This document shows, piece by piece, positions 42,714 through 51,856 of a stretch of DNA of 64,000 nucleotides. The position numbers and the translations under genes are program-made. This DNA comes from DYMC01 sp035406705 (GTDB taxonomy: Bacteria; Verrucomicrobiota; Lentisphaeria; Victivallales; GWF2-50-93): assembly GCA_964426675.1 (NCBI GenBank), contig CAYRRM010000009.1, positions 1-64,000 of the forward strand. The letters run 5' to 3'. The first letter of the stretch is position 1. Every line of letters starts with the position of its first letter. Below the pieces are notes generated by a model that saw only the letters and a list, made by a program, of their open reading frames with translations, searched no databases and was not told the origin of the DNA.

Positions 42714-44081
42714 ATGGCTATAAAAAATAAGTATAATATTTTGATTGTAGAAGATGAGAGAAATGTCAGAGAAGCAATGGCTAAATTCTTACGTACAGAT
42801 TATAATGTAAGCATTGCCGAAGATGGACTTAGAGCTATTAATATGATAAAGAAAAATGACTATGACATAGTTCTTACGGATCTTATCATGCCAGAGGCAG
42901 ATGGTTTTAAAGTTTTGGAAGAATGTTTAAAAAAAGATCCTCAGCCTTCCTGTATAGTTATAAGTGCTTATTCAAGTGCTGAAAATGGATTTGAAGCAAA
43001 AGCTAAAGGCGCAGAAGATTTTATTGTTAAGCCAATAAATCTCGATTATTTACGTGATTCTATAAAAAAAGCAATCGAAAAAAGGCAATTGAAAATTGAA
43101 AATCTTGAACTTAAAAAGAGATTACTTGAAAGAGATGTAACGAGAAAAATTATAGGTAATTCTGCGGCAATTCATGACGTGCTTGAAACTCTCAGGCAAG
43201 TTGCTGAAACGCGAGCAACTGTACTGATTCTAGGGGAAAGTGGAACTGGGAAAGAACTTGCCGCCAGAGCATTACATGAGATGAGTAAAAGAAATGGACC
43301 TTTTATTGCAGTGCATTGTGCTGCTTTGCCTACCAATTTGCTTGAAAGTGAATTATTTGGGCATGAAAAAGGAGCTTTTACTGGCGCTACAGAGCAAAGA
43401 AAAGGTAGATTTGAACTTGCGGATGGGGGAACATTATTCCTTGATGAGATAGGGGAAATAGATCAAACAGTTCAGGTAAAAATATTGCGTGTTTTGGAGA
43501 CGAGAACCTTTGAAAGAGTTGGAGGAACTGAACCTATCTACACAGATGTGAGAGTTGTTGCAGCTACAAATAAAGATTTGCGACAACTTGTTGAAGATGG
43601 AAAATTCAGAGAAGACCTTTTTTTTAGGCTTTTTGTCGTAACTGTAAATCTACCGCCCTTACGAGAACGCAAAGAGGATATTCCTATCTTATTCAGATAT
43701 TTTGTCGACGAAATTGCAAGAGAAAATAACAGAAAAATCGAGGGCATTAGTGAGGCTGCAATGAATGTTCTTTGCTCTTATAATTGGCCCGGCAATATCC
43801 GCGAACTTCGCAATTGTGCTGAAAGAATGGTTATCTTATCAAAAAAAACATTTCTTGATCTTGATACTGTGCCTACCCACATAAGAAATAATCTCAATTC
43901 AACAACAAAGAGAAGGATTTTTAAGGCGGAGCCTTTTTTAGATTTAAATAAAAATGAAGAACGGCTTATCAGGCAAGTTCTTGATGAAACAAAATGGAAT
44001 GTGACGAAGGCAGCAAAAATTCTTGGTATAAGTCGTAGAACTCTACACAGAAAGATACATGCTCTGAATTTAAAACGTTGA
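42714..44081 (+). CDS. Sigma-54-dependent response regulator (NtrC family)
   Basis: A 455-aa protein of three domains. A receiver comes first (NILIVEDERN, phospho-acceptor Asp in IVLTDLIMPEADG, VKPINLDYL). A AAA+ domain at about 145-380 follows, with Walker A GESGTGKE, the sigma-54-contacting ESELFGHEKGAFTGA loop, Walker B GGTLFLDEIGEI, and the FREDLFFRLFVVTVNLPPLRER sensor. A Fis-type helix-turn-helix ends it (NVTKAAKILGISRRTLHRKI). GAFTGA is intact, so it should activate sigma-54 RNA polymerase. rpoN and its target promoters are not in this window. Confidence 0.95.
   Translation: MAIKNKYNILIVEDERNVREAMAKFLRTDYNVSIAEDGLRAINMIKKNDYDIVLTDLIMPEADGFKVLEECLKKDPQPSCIVISAYSSAENGFEAKAKGAEDFIVKPINLDYLRDSIKKAIEKRQLKIENLELKKRLLERDVTRKIIGNSAAIHDVLETLRQVAETRATVLILGESGTGKELAARALHEMSKRNGPFIAVHCAALPTNLLESELFGHEKGAFTGATEQRKGRFELADGGTLFLDEIGEIDQTVQVKILRVLETRTFERVGGTEPIYTDVRVVAATNKDLRQLVEDGKFREDLFFRLFVVTVNLPPLRERKEDIPILFRYFVDEIARENNRKIEGISEAAMNVLCSYNWPGNIRELRNCAERMVILSKKTFLDLDTVPTHIRNNLNSTTKRRIFKAEPFLDLNKNEERLIRQVLDETKWNVTKAAKILGISRRTLHRKIHALNLKR
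43801..43811. repeat. GCGA-ACT-TCGC palindrome core, copy 12
   Basis: Eleven-base core with 5' flank C. It encodes R-E-L-R-N in the conserved NIRELRN motif of NtrC proteins, so this copy may be protein-driven. Confidence 0.4.
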
Positions 44082-44108
44082 AAGCTCCCACTTTTGTAAA
44101 TGTGTAAA

Positions 44109-44129
44109 ATAGAAAAATGTTTTTTCTAT
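44109..44129 (+). terminator. Candidate AT-rich terminator after the response regulator gene
   Basis: ATAGAAAAA and TTTTTCTAT form a 9-bp stem with a 3-base loop, followed by AC and TTTTTTTCTTT. The stem has only one G-C pair, so strength is uncertain. Confidence 0.45.
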
Positions 44130-44383
44130 ACTTTTTTTCTTTATATAATGTAATTTTTTTAGCCCCACTTAGAGTTGATCGTGATGAATTTTGGAATTGA
44201 AAGGGATGTAGAACGGAAAACAACATAATCGGCTTTTTTCTTACTGTATCTACTGAGAGATATTTCACTTAAAAAATAAAGAGGATTATTGAATTTTTAA
44301 AAATGAATAATGAAATTTTTTTTTAATACTTGTTCAAAAATCTAAGCATATTAAAAAAAATCCTGATAGGGCATGTTCCGTTC

Positions 44384-44405
44384 CTATTTTAGATTTCTAA
44401 AATAG
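44384..44405. repeat. 22-bp perfect palindrome, candidate operator
   Basis: CTATTTTAGA, TT, TCTAAAATAG. It lies 72 bases before the -35 of the promoter at 44478. The length and symmetry fit a dimeric regulator site, but only one copy is seen and no regulator is assigned. Confidence 0.45.
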
Positions 44406-44477
44406 TCGATTGATTATGATGAAACATTATATTAAAAAGGTTCTGCAATTTATGCTCTCTATTTTTATGCATAATTT

Positions 44478-44505
44478 TTGACAATTGATTTATAATTAAT
44501 ATATT
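44478..44505 (+). promoter_or_regulatory. Promoter of the giant pseudokinase gene
   Basis: A perfect TTGACA (44478-44483), 16 bases, TATATT (44500-44505). It lies 45 bases before the ATG, the best promoter match in the window. Confidence 0.55.
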
Positions 44506-44550
44506 ATATATTATAAAATTTCATTGAGGGAGTAAGTAGGAGATCTTTGA

Positions 44551-47500
44551 ATGTTTAATTTTAGGTGCACTTATTGTGATTCAGAGTTACAGGGAGAATA
44601 CTCCTATATTGGTGAAGTTGTAGAATGTCCTATATGTGGTAGTCTTCAAGTTTTGCCGGACCCGATAATGCCACAAAAGACGCGATTTCATGGGTATAGG
44701 ATAGAAGAACTAGTTGGAATGAATCTTTTGTGGACAACGTATCTGGCTGAAGGCTATGAGAAACTTTATGGCAGTAAGGTAATTTTGCGAATACCCACAA
44801 CTTTCTTTATTAAAAATATTAAAGAATCTAATGCCTTCTATGACCTTGTTATAAGAGCTGGTACATTAAACATGCCGGAATTTCCACAACTTCTTGATCG
44901 TTGTATTCTTGAAGGAAAAGTTTATTTTGCTTTTGAATATCTTGAGAAATTTAAATGTATTGCAGCCCTTGCTATTGGGCAGAGGCAAATTGAGTACAAG
45001 GAAGCTCTTACTATTGTGAGAAATGTTGCTGTAGGCTTATCAAAAGCATGGTCGAGTAACCTCCTATTGCATAAAAATCTAATTCCCAGTAATATATTTA
45101 CCGATGAAAATTATAATATAAAGGTGAAAAATCTAGGTATATATGATTTCCTGTTGAAAGATTACTCTTTAATCAAAAATGGTTTTAATGTATGGGACTA
45201 CAGATATATGAGTCCTGAGTTCATAAGGTTCGGAAAAGCGGATTCTCCTCTTTGTGATATTTATTCTTTAGGTGCTGTTCTTTTTATGCTCTTGACTGGT
45301 AGACATCCATATGATGGACTTGACTTTGATATGATTCCTGATGCCCCCATACCAAATATCTTAGATTTTGAACCTGATTGTCCTGCGGAAATCGCAAAAA
45401 TAGTAAATATAATGATGGAAAAAAGCGAGCAGATGAGGATTTCAGACTGGGAAGAATTAATTCACCGTATTGATAGGATTATTCTCAATATGCCTCAGCA
45501 TACGCCAACATTGACTAATATTAAGGTGGACTTTAAAAGGGATATTATTGAGCCCGTGGGATTGAAACCTGCAAAATATACTTCTAAAAGAAAAGTTTTT
45601 GTGGTAGATAAAAAACAGGATAAAAAAGATGTTACCAATACTCTCGCTAGAATTGTTAGAAAAAAACTGAACACAGATAAATTACAAATTGAAAAAAAAG
45701 ATACTGTTTGGAATTTTCTTAAGAAAAAACTTTCGCCTGGCTTGATATTTGTTTTTATTATAGGAGTATTGCTAATTTCTTTTTTCATCTTTTTTAGTTT
45801 TAATAATATTTCAAATAAAAATCTTATTGAACAGGGGAAAGTTAGTACTAAAAATTATAACGTAAAAAAAGAATCAGAACCTGCGGTTATCTCTGATGAT
45901 CAACTTAAAACTCCAGAAAAAGGGGAAAATGAGGATATTCTATCTCAGAAGAGAATTTTTTCACCATATGAGATAGAAGAGCAGAAAATTTATAAATTGA
46001 TTAATGATGCAAAGAAAATTGTTGCCAAAACTTCTCCTGATGCGATTGATATTGATAACGCTATCAACTTAATGCATAAGGCGAAGGAAAAAGCTCGTTC
46101 CATAAAAAATTATAAACTTGAACAAACCATTATTAATGAGATTCTCGACTTGGAAGGTAAAAAACGTGAACCAATAGAAAAGGTTATAGAGGAACTCAAG
46201 GCAAAGGTAAAAGAATTTACAGTAAAAGGAGATTTTGAAGGAGCTCTTTCATTGATAAAATCATATAAGGGACCTTATGAAGAGGAGACAATTCAGGAAC
46301 GTAACTACATTGCTGATGAGATAATTCGAAATAGAGAAGAAATTCGTAAAAAAAATGAAGTCCAAAGAAAAGCAGCATTCAAAAAATTCTTTGAGATTTT
46401 TAAAGAAAATTCAGGAAGTATTATACGAGGAGACTTTTCGGAATTTAAAAATTCTATTACAAATCTCATTGAAAGTGATTTATCTGCTATAAAAGACTAT
46501 GTAAATTCTATTATTGAACAAATAGATATATATATAAAAATACCGCAATTATTAAATGATTATATTATAAAAAATTCTTCCTCTTCCTTTGAAATTAAAT
46601 TTATTGGTTCTCCTGTTGAAAAAATAAAAAAAGCTGAAATAAAGGATGGTTTTCTATTCTTTCTAAGAGATAACGCTATTTCATCTTCACTGGAACAGAT
46701 AAATTTGGATCGGATAGACCCAGATTTTATCCTTGAAAAAATCTTAAATATACAATCAGATACCAAAGAAAATATTTTTCTAAGGGCCCTTGTCTATCTT
46801 AAAGCAGGTGAGTATAAAAAGGCTCTTGAAAATTTTAAACTTATTGAGTGTTTTTCTGATTACAATGAAAGCTTTCTGCAAAAACTTATTTCTGAATATG
46901 CTGTGGAAAAGGAATTTATAGAGATATTACGGGATTGTGGACTAGGATCTGTAACTGTAAATGATATAAGTAATCCTCAATTGATATCGGATATTATAAA
47001 ACTTGAGATAAAACAGGACGATGTCGAAAAGCTATTTTCACGTATTCAAAATTATAAAATAGCAAATTCAGGCAAAGCCGCTTATTCAAAGTTGGAGAGA
47101 TTAGTTGAGGAGCTCGAAAATCAATGTATGAGATTCGATAAACAGAATAAACTCTATAGGCAAATTGTATTAAGAACAAGTAATAAAACTCCTGGAGATG
47201 CATTGATTCAGGAATTACATAATGTAAAACCTAAAACTATTATAAAACTCCCAGCTGGGAAATACAATAGTTCAGGTAAAATAAATACTATCTTTATTTC
47301 TCAAAAAGATCTATCAATTGTTGGTGAAAATGGCGTTTATATTGATATGAACTTAGAATTAACGAGTCAAAACATTGAACTTTCTGATTTAATATTTACC
47401 GGTGATACTGTTATATTAAAAAAAGACGCAAAAAATCTAACTATTAAAAATTGTCTTTTTTCTAAGGCGATAATTACTATCGAACGTGCTGAAGATATTA

Positions 47501-47988
47501 GATTCAATAACTGCTTTTTCAGGGAACTTTTTATCATTAATTCTAAAAATCTTTATTTTGATCATTGCACCTTGACAACGGTTAAAAAATCAAAAACAGA
47601 TATTCCGCTGAAAATAGAAGGAGATTCATCTGTAGAATTTGATAATACTATAGTTTTTGGAGAAAGTTATGCCATGCTAATTTCAGAAAAAGTCTTACCA
47701 GATAAAGTAAAATTCAATAATTCATTACTTTTTGGAGAGGATGGAATTGCCGTTGTAAAAGATAAAGACGGTAATATTGAAAAGAAAACAGCGATAAAGA
47801 AAGAAATTAAGCTTCATAGATTATGTAAACATAAGAATGGAATCTTTGAGGAACCCAAGTTTATTGATCCAGTAAATGGTAATTGGATGCTCGTTCCTGA
47901 AACACCTGGAACGAAAGCCGCAAAGGATGGTCGTGATGTAGGAGTATTATGGGAAATTTTTGGTAAAAACTTTCTCCTTCCTCAGTGA
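44551..47988 (+). CDS. Zinc-ribbon pseudokinase with membrane anchor and C-terminal beta-helix
   Basis: An 1145-aa protein. Residues 1-35 form a zinc ribbon (FRCTYCDSEL, VECPICGSLQ). Residues about 50-310 are a kinase-like fold (YRIEELVGMNLLWTTYLAEG, YMSPEFIRFG, CDIYSLGAVLFMLLTGRHPYDGL) lacking all catalytic residues. The beta3 Lys is Arg (VILRIP), HRD is HKN (LLHKNLIPSNIF) and DFG is NLG. A transmembrane helix lies near residue 400 (GLIFVFIIGVLLISFFIFF). A long charged helical region follows, and the last 250 residues or so are right-handed beta-helix-like repeats (LTIKNCLFSKAIITI, IRFNNCFFRELFII, LYFDHCTLTTV). Topology suggests a cytoplasmic pseudokinase coupled to an extracytoplasmic sensor or adhesin. 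It is transcribed alone. Confidence 0.85.
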   Translation: MFNFRCTYCDSELQGEYSYIGEVVECPICGSLQVLPDPIMPQKTRFHGYRIEELVGMNLLWTTYLAEGYEKLYGSKVILRIPTTFFIKNIKESNAFYDLVIRAGTLNMPEFPQLLDRCILEGKVYFAFEYLEKFKCIAALAIGQRQIEYKEALTIVRNVAVGLSKAWSSNLLLHKNLIPSNIFTDENYNIKVKNLGIYDFLLKDYSLIKNGFNVWDYRYMSPEFIRFGKADSPLCDIYSLGAVLFMLLTGRHPYDGLDFDMIPDAPIPNILDFEPDCPAEIAKIVNIMMEKSEQMRISDWEELIHRIDRIILNMPQHTPTLTNIKVDFKRDIIEPVGLKPAKYTSKRKVFVVDKKQDKKDVTNTLARIVRKKLNTDKLQIEKKDTVWNFLKKKLSPGLIFVFIIGVLLISFFIFFSFNNISNKNLIEQGKVSTKNYNVKKESEPAVISDDQLKTPEKGENEDILSQKRIFSPYEIEEQKIYKLINDAKKIVAKTSPDAIDIDNAINLMHKAKEKARSIKNYKLEQTIINEILDLEGKKREPIEKVIEELKAKVKEFTVKGDFEGALSLIKSYKGPYEEETIQERNYIADEIIRNREEIRKKNEVQRKAAFKKFFEIFKENSGSIIRGDFSEFKNSITNLIESDLSAIKDYVNSIIEQIDIYIKIPQLLNDYIIKNSSSSFEIKFIGSPVEKIKKAEIKDGFLFFLRDNAISSSLEQINLDRIDPDFILEKILNIQSDTKENIFLRALVYLKAGEYKKALENFKLIECFSDYNESFLQKLISEYAVEKEFIEILRDCGLGSVTVNDISNPQLISDIIKLEIKQDDVEKLFSRIQNYKIANSGKAAYSKLERLVEELENQCMRFDKQNKLYRQIVLRTSNKTPGDALIQELHNVKPKTIIKLPAGKYNSSGKINTIFISQKDLSIVGENGVYIDMNLELTSQNIELSDLIFTGDTVILKKDAKNLTIKNCLFSKAIITIERAEDIRFNNCFFRELFIINSKNLYFDHCTLTTVKKSKTDIPLKIEGDSSVEFDNTIVFGESYAMLISEKVLPDKVKFNNSLLFGEDGIAVVKDKDGNIEKKTAIKKEIKLHRLCKHKNGIFEEPKFIDPVNGNWMLVPETPGTKAAKDGRDVGVLWEIFGKNFLLPQ

Positions 47989-48089
47989 TATGAAATCTTT
48001 ATGAGTATCAATTTTTTTGAGTATTTCATGGTCTTTTTGGGATATACTCAGATGAATTTTTACGTTTTACTTTGAAGACAATCAGAGTA

Positions 48090-49238
48090 TTAATTTGGTG
48101 TTATGATTTTTCTAAGTCCTTCCCCAATGAAGTTAAAAGACAATACTGCTGCGAAAATCGCAATTCCTGGCCATAGAGTAAGGTGCCAGTAGGTTTTTGG
48201 ATCGATGAACGCCTGACGGAGAAGTTCACCCCAACTGGCTGTTGGAGGTTGGATGCCAAAACCGAGAAAACTGAGTCCACTTTCAGCCAGTATCGCCCCT
48301 GCAATTCCAAAAGTGAAACTTACGAAAATAGGACCTGCTACATTTGGGAGAAGGTGGATAAAAAGTATTCTCCACACAGGAAGTGCAAGGCATTCACAAG
48401 CTCTTATATATGGCATTTGACGTTGTTGAAGGACTTCTCCTCTTACAATTCTTGATAGGCCTGTCCATGAGGTTAGTCCAATTATAGAGATAACTACTAA
48501 TATTGATTGTTCAAATTTTTTATCCATTAAGATCGACATTAATATCAGTAGCAGGAGAAATGTTGGAAAACAGATGATGATTTCGACTACTCTCATTACG
48601 ATTAGGTCTATTTTTCCTCCAAAATAGCCGCTTATTAACCCAATGCATACGCCAATAAGTATTGTTAATGCAGTTGCAGATACTCCTACTGCAAGTGATA
48701 CTCTAGCGCCGTATAGCATGCGAGCGGCGACATCTCTTCCAATCTGGTCTGTCCCGAGTATATGCTTTTTTGATGGTTTTTCATATGGTGTAGCAATGCT
48801 CTCAAATGGGCTATATGGAATGGGAGCAAAAATTGCAAAGGCCTTTTCTGTTTTTGTTCTTTCCCGCCAATTTGTTCGGTCGAGTTTTGTGTTTACAAAT
48901 ATGAATGGGAAAATAATCAATATAATGAACAAAGCTAATAGGGATTTTATATTTTTTGATTTTGTTTTAAATATAGTAAAAATTGGAAGAAATGTGATTA
49001 GTATGAAGTTGAATGTTTTTTCGACAAGTTTTTCATTTGTATCAGGTGCGAATATGAACCTTAGAAAAGGAAAAGAAAATTCTGTTTCTGAAATATATAC
49101 AAATGGTTTATTATTGGCGAGGAGCGGAGCGAATATAGCAAAGAAGAAGAATATAGCCACACATATTAACCCCAGGATTGCTACATTGTCTTTTTTTAAT
49201 TTTCGATATATCTCGATTAGGACAGAGAAATCACTCAT
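48090..49238 (-). CDS. ABC transporter permease, OppC/DppC-like, with extra N-terminal membrane segments
   Basis: A 382-aa inner-membrane permease for peptides or related substrates. The usual OppC start (KLKKDNVAILGLICVAIFFFFAIFAPLLAN) is present. The BPD_transp domain at about 170-375 has HILGTDQIGRDVAARMLYGARVSLAVG, an EAA-type loop (EVLQQRQMPYIRACECLALPVWRILFIHLLPN) and SFLGFGIQPPTASWGELL. Between the two is an insertion of about 70 residues with two or three extra hydrophobic segments (FILITFLPIFTIF, LLALFIILIIFPFIFV). No OppB, ATPase or binding-protein gene is adjacent. It overlaps lon by 4 bases. A palindrome copy lies near its end. Confidence 0.88.
   Translation of the reverse strand: MSDFSVLIEIYRKLKKDNVAILGLICVAIFFFFAIFAPLLANNKPFVYISETEFSFPFLRFIFAPDTNEKLVEKTFNFILITFLPIFTIFKTKSKNIKSLLALFIILIIFPFIFVNTKLDRTNWRERTKTEKAFAIFAPIPYSPFESIATPYEKPSKKHILGTDQIGRDVAARMLYGARVSLAVGVSATALTILIGVCIGLISGYFGGKIDLIVMRVVEIIICFPTFLLLLILMSILMDKKFEQSILVVISIIGLTSWTGLSRIVRGEVLQQRQMPYIRACECLALPVWRILFIHLLPNVAGPIFVSFTFGIAGAILAESGLSFLGFGIQPPTASWGELLRQAFIDPKTYWHLTLWPGIAIFAAVLSFNFIGEGLRKIITPN
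48150..48162. repeat. TGCGAAAATCGCA palindrome, copy 13
   Basis: In the OppC-like gene, read on the minus strand as A-I-F-A-A. Confidence 0.8.
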
Positions 49239-51715
49239 TTTAGTGAAAATTTAACTGCTGACATTATATCAGAGAAGAAATGGAATTTTATTTTACTCTT
49301 TATCTCGTCTGGAACTTTTTCAAGGTCGCTTTTATTTTTTTCTGGTAAAATGATATCTTTTACTCCGGCAGCTAATGCTGCGACTACTTTTTCTCTTATA
49401 CCGCCTACTGGCATAAGTTTCCCCTGTAGATTTATTTCTCCTGTCATGGCAAGGCGTGGATTTATAGTTTTATTTTTTAAGAGAGAAATCAAAGCAATAA
49501 GTATAGTTATGCCTGCGGATGGGCCATCTTTAGGCGTTGCGCCGTCAGGTACATGGATATGGAAGTCGTTTTTCGTAAAAATATCTCTTTTTATTTTTAA
49601 CTCTTTTTGATTACTTCTGATGAAGTTAAAGGCTATTTCTGCACTTTCTTTCATTATGTCTCCGAGAGAGCCGGTAAGTTTCAATATTCCTTTGCCTGGC
49701 ATTTTTCTTACTTCTACTGGCATAATGGCTCCGCCATAGCTTGTCCATGCCATTCCTGTAACGACTCCGGGAATTACTTTTTCGTTTACGATATCTGAGA
49801 AAAATTTTCTTGGTCCTAAATATTTTAATAGGTCATTTATGTGTATTTCAGTTTTACCATTAATTGTCTGTTTTTTTTCTATAATTTCTCTTGCAAATTT
49901 TCTGCATATTGCCCCTATATTTCTTTCTAAATTTCTTACTCCAGCTTCCATAGTGTATTCGGAGATCAGTTTTTGTAATGTGTCATCTGCAAATTTAATT
50001 CTATTTTTTTGCAGGCCATTTTCTTTTTCCTGTCTTGGGATGAGATATTTTCGTGCAATTTCAATTTTTTCCATTGTTGTATAACCGGGCAAATGAATCA
50101 TTTCCATTCTATCAAGAAGTGGTGCTGGGATTGTTTCTGTAATATTTGCTGTCGCTATGAAAAGGACGGAACTCAAATCAAAGTCTACTTCAAGATAGTG
50201 GTCATTGAAAGCGTTATTTTGTGCAGGGTCTAGAACTTCTAGAAGAGCTGCGGCAGGATCTCCTCTAAAATCATTTCCTAATTTATCTATTTCATCAAGC
50301 ATAAAGACAGGGTTTGCGCTACCAGCCTTTTTTATTCCCTGTATGATTCTACCAGGAAGTGCTCCAACATACGTTCGCCTATGTCCTCTAATTTCTGCTT
50401 CGTCCCTGATTCCTCCCAGAGACATCCTTACAAATTTTCTATTCATTGCTCTTGCAATGGATTGTCCGAGAGAAGTTTTCCCTACACCTGGAGGCCCCAC
50501 AAAACATAGTATTGGAGACTTTTTATCTGAATTTTTTTTGAGTTGCAATACAGCGAGAAAATCTAAAATTCTATCCTTTACATCTTTTAAATTATAGTGG
50601 TCTTCATTGAGAATTTTTTCCGCATTTTTTATATTTATAGTATCTTTTGTATATTCATTCCAGGGAAGGTCGGCAAGCCAATTTAGGTAAGTAAGGGAAA
50701 CGTTATATTCAGCCGAGACCTGTGGTATGATCTGGAGCCTTTCGAATTCTTTATCTACCACTTCTTTCACTTTTTCGGGTAGTTTTTTCTTTTTAAATCT
50801 ATCTGCGAGAGATGATAATTCAGGACTCAAGGCTTCTTCACCAAGTTCTTTTTTTATAGCTTTTAATTGTTCTCTTAGATAGTATTCTCTCTGAGCCTTT
50901 CCGAGAGTATTACTGACCTGTGAATGTATTTTTGATCCCAGGTGAATTATTTCTATTTCTCGGTTAAGAAGAATTGTAAGAATCTGAAATCTGGAGTGCA
51001 AGTTAGGGGCTACAAGTATAGCGAGTTTTTCGATATAACGAAGGTTTAATGTTTCTGCGATAAGATCGGCAAGGCGATAATTATCATTTATATTCATTAC
51101 CGCTATTCTTAAATCATCAGGATAAAATGGTGAAGAATTGATGATCTCATGGAATTGTGTAATGGCATTTTTTGCCATTGCAATAGTTTCGAGGCCTTCA
51201 TCTTTTTCAAAAGGCAGTTCAATAACTTTTACTATTGGGGGCTTTGTGTCTTCCTGGATTTTTAACGCATTTATCCGACGTATTCCTCTTACCAGTATTC
51301 TAACTGACCCGTCAGGAAAACGGAGCATTTTTACTATTCTTCCAAGAGTGCCAATTTTTGAAATTCTTTTATCCTGATATTCTAGATATTCAAACTTCAA
51401 TCCAATGTCGTTGATATTAAATTTTATTTCTGTTTCTGCATTTTTAGGCAACTCTGGGAATAAGCCAATAATCCGTGTATTATTGGCAAGTTTTTCCATT
51501 ATAGCAACATTTTCTTCACCCTCTATTACCAATGTAGACAGTGAAAATGGAAAAAGTACAGTATCTTTTAAAGGCATGAATACTACATCGGAGGTTGCCG
51601 AATCGTCTTCAACATGGAGTGTTGTTGTATTTATATTTTCGCTATTTTGCTCTTTTAAATTATCTTGCGATTTATCTTCAATAATAGTTTCATTTTTTTT
51701 AGGAATATCGCTCAC
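49235..51715 (-). CDS. lon: ATP-dependent protease Lon (endopeptidase La)
   Basis: Cytoplasmic quality-control protease, 826 aa from the chosen start. The N-terminal LON domain is VVFMPLKDTVLFPFSLSTLVIEG..., and the AAA+ module has Walker A FVGPPGVGKTSLGQSIARAM and Walker B NPVFMLDEIDKLG. The C-terminal protease domain has its Ser-Lys dyad in PKDGPSAGITI and GGIREKVVAALAAGVKDIILP. The reading frame stays open to 51886, but GAGG sits 6 bases before GTG 51715 and residues upstream of it resemble no Lon. A GTG at 51727 is a second option. It is divergent from tilS. Confidence 0.95.
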   Translation of the reverse strand: MSDIPKKNETIIEDKSQDNLKEQNSENINTTTLHVEDDSATSDVVFMPLKDTVLFPFSLSTLVIEGEENVAIMEKLANNTRIIGLFPELPKNAETEIKFNINDIGLKFEYLEYQDKRISKIGTLGRIVKMLRFPDGSVRILVRGIRRINALKIQEDTKPPIVKVIELPFEKDEGLETIAMAKNAITQFHEIINSSPFYPDDLRIAVMNINDNYRLADLIAETLNLRYIEKLAILVAPNLHSRFQILTILLNREIEIIHLGSKIHSQVSNTLGKAQREYYLREQLKAIKKELGEEALSPELSSLADRFKKKKLPEKVKEVVDKEFERLQIIPQVSAEYNVSLTYLNWLADLPWNEYTKDTINIKNAEKILNEDHYNLKDVKDRILDFLAVLQLKKNSDKKSPILCFVGPPGVGKTSLGQSIARAMNRKFVRMSLGGIRDEAEIRGHRRTYVGALPGRIIQGIKKAGSANPVFMLDEIDKLGNDFRGDPAAALLEVLDPAQNNAFNDHYLEVDFDLSSVLFIATANITETIPAPLLDRMEMIHLPGYTTMEKIEIARKYLIPRQEKENGLQKNRIKFADDTLQKLISEYTMEAGVRNLERNIGAICRKFAREIIEKKQTINGKTEIHINDLLKYLGPRKFFSDIVNEKVIPGVVTGMAWTSYGGAIMPVEVRKMPGKGILKLTGSLGDIMKESAEIAFNFIRSNQKELKIKRDIFTKNDFHIHVPDGATPKDGPSAGITILIALISLLKNKTINPRLAMTGEINLQGKLMPVGGIREKVVAALAAGVKDIILPEKNKSDLEKVPDEIKSKIKFHFFSDIMSAVKFSLK

Positions 51716-51856
51716 TATGGGCCTCACTTTTTTGCATATAATAGACACGAACAACAAATATTCAAAGTAAAAAAATAAAAAAAAAGGGAACTTGAAGGCT
51801 TTTTTAAATGAATTATATTGAATTTTTAAAGAAAAAATTTTAGAAAAAATACTGAA

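Larger units (their letters stand above)
44130..44550. other. Intergenic region upstream of the giant pseudokinase gene
   Basis: No ORF is supported. It holds the 22-bp palindrome and the promoter listed next. The rest is AT-rich with no RNA fold that I recognise. Confidence 0.4.
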
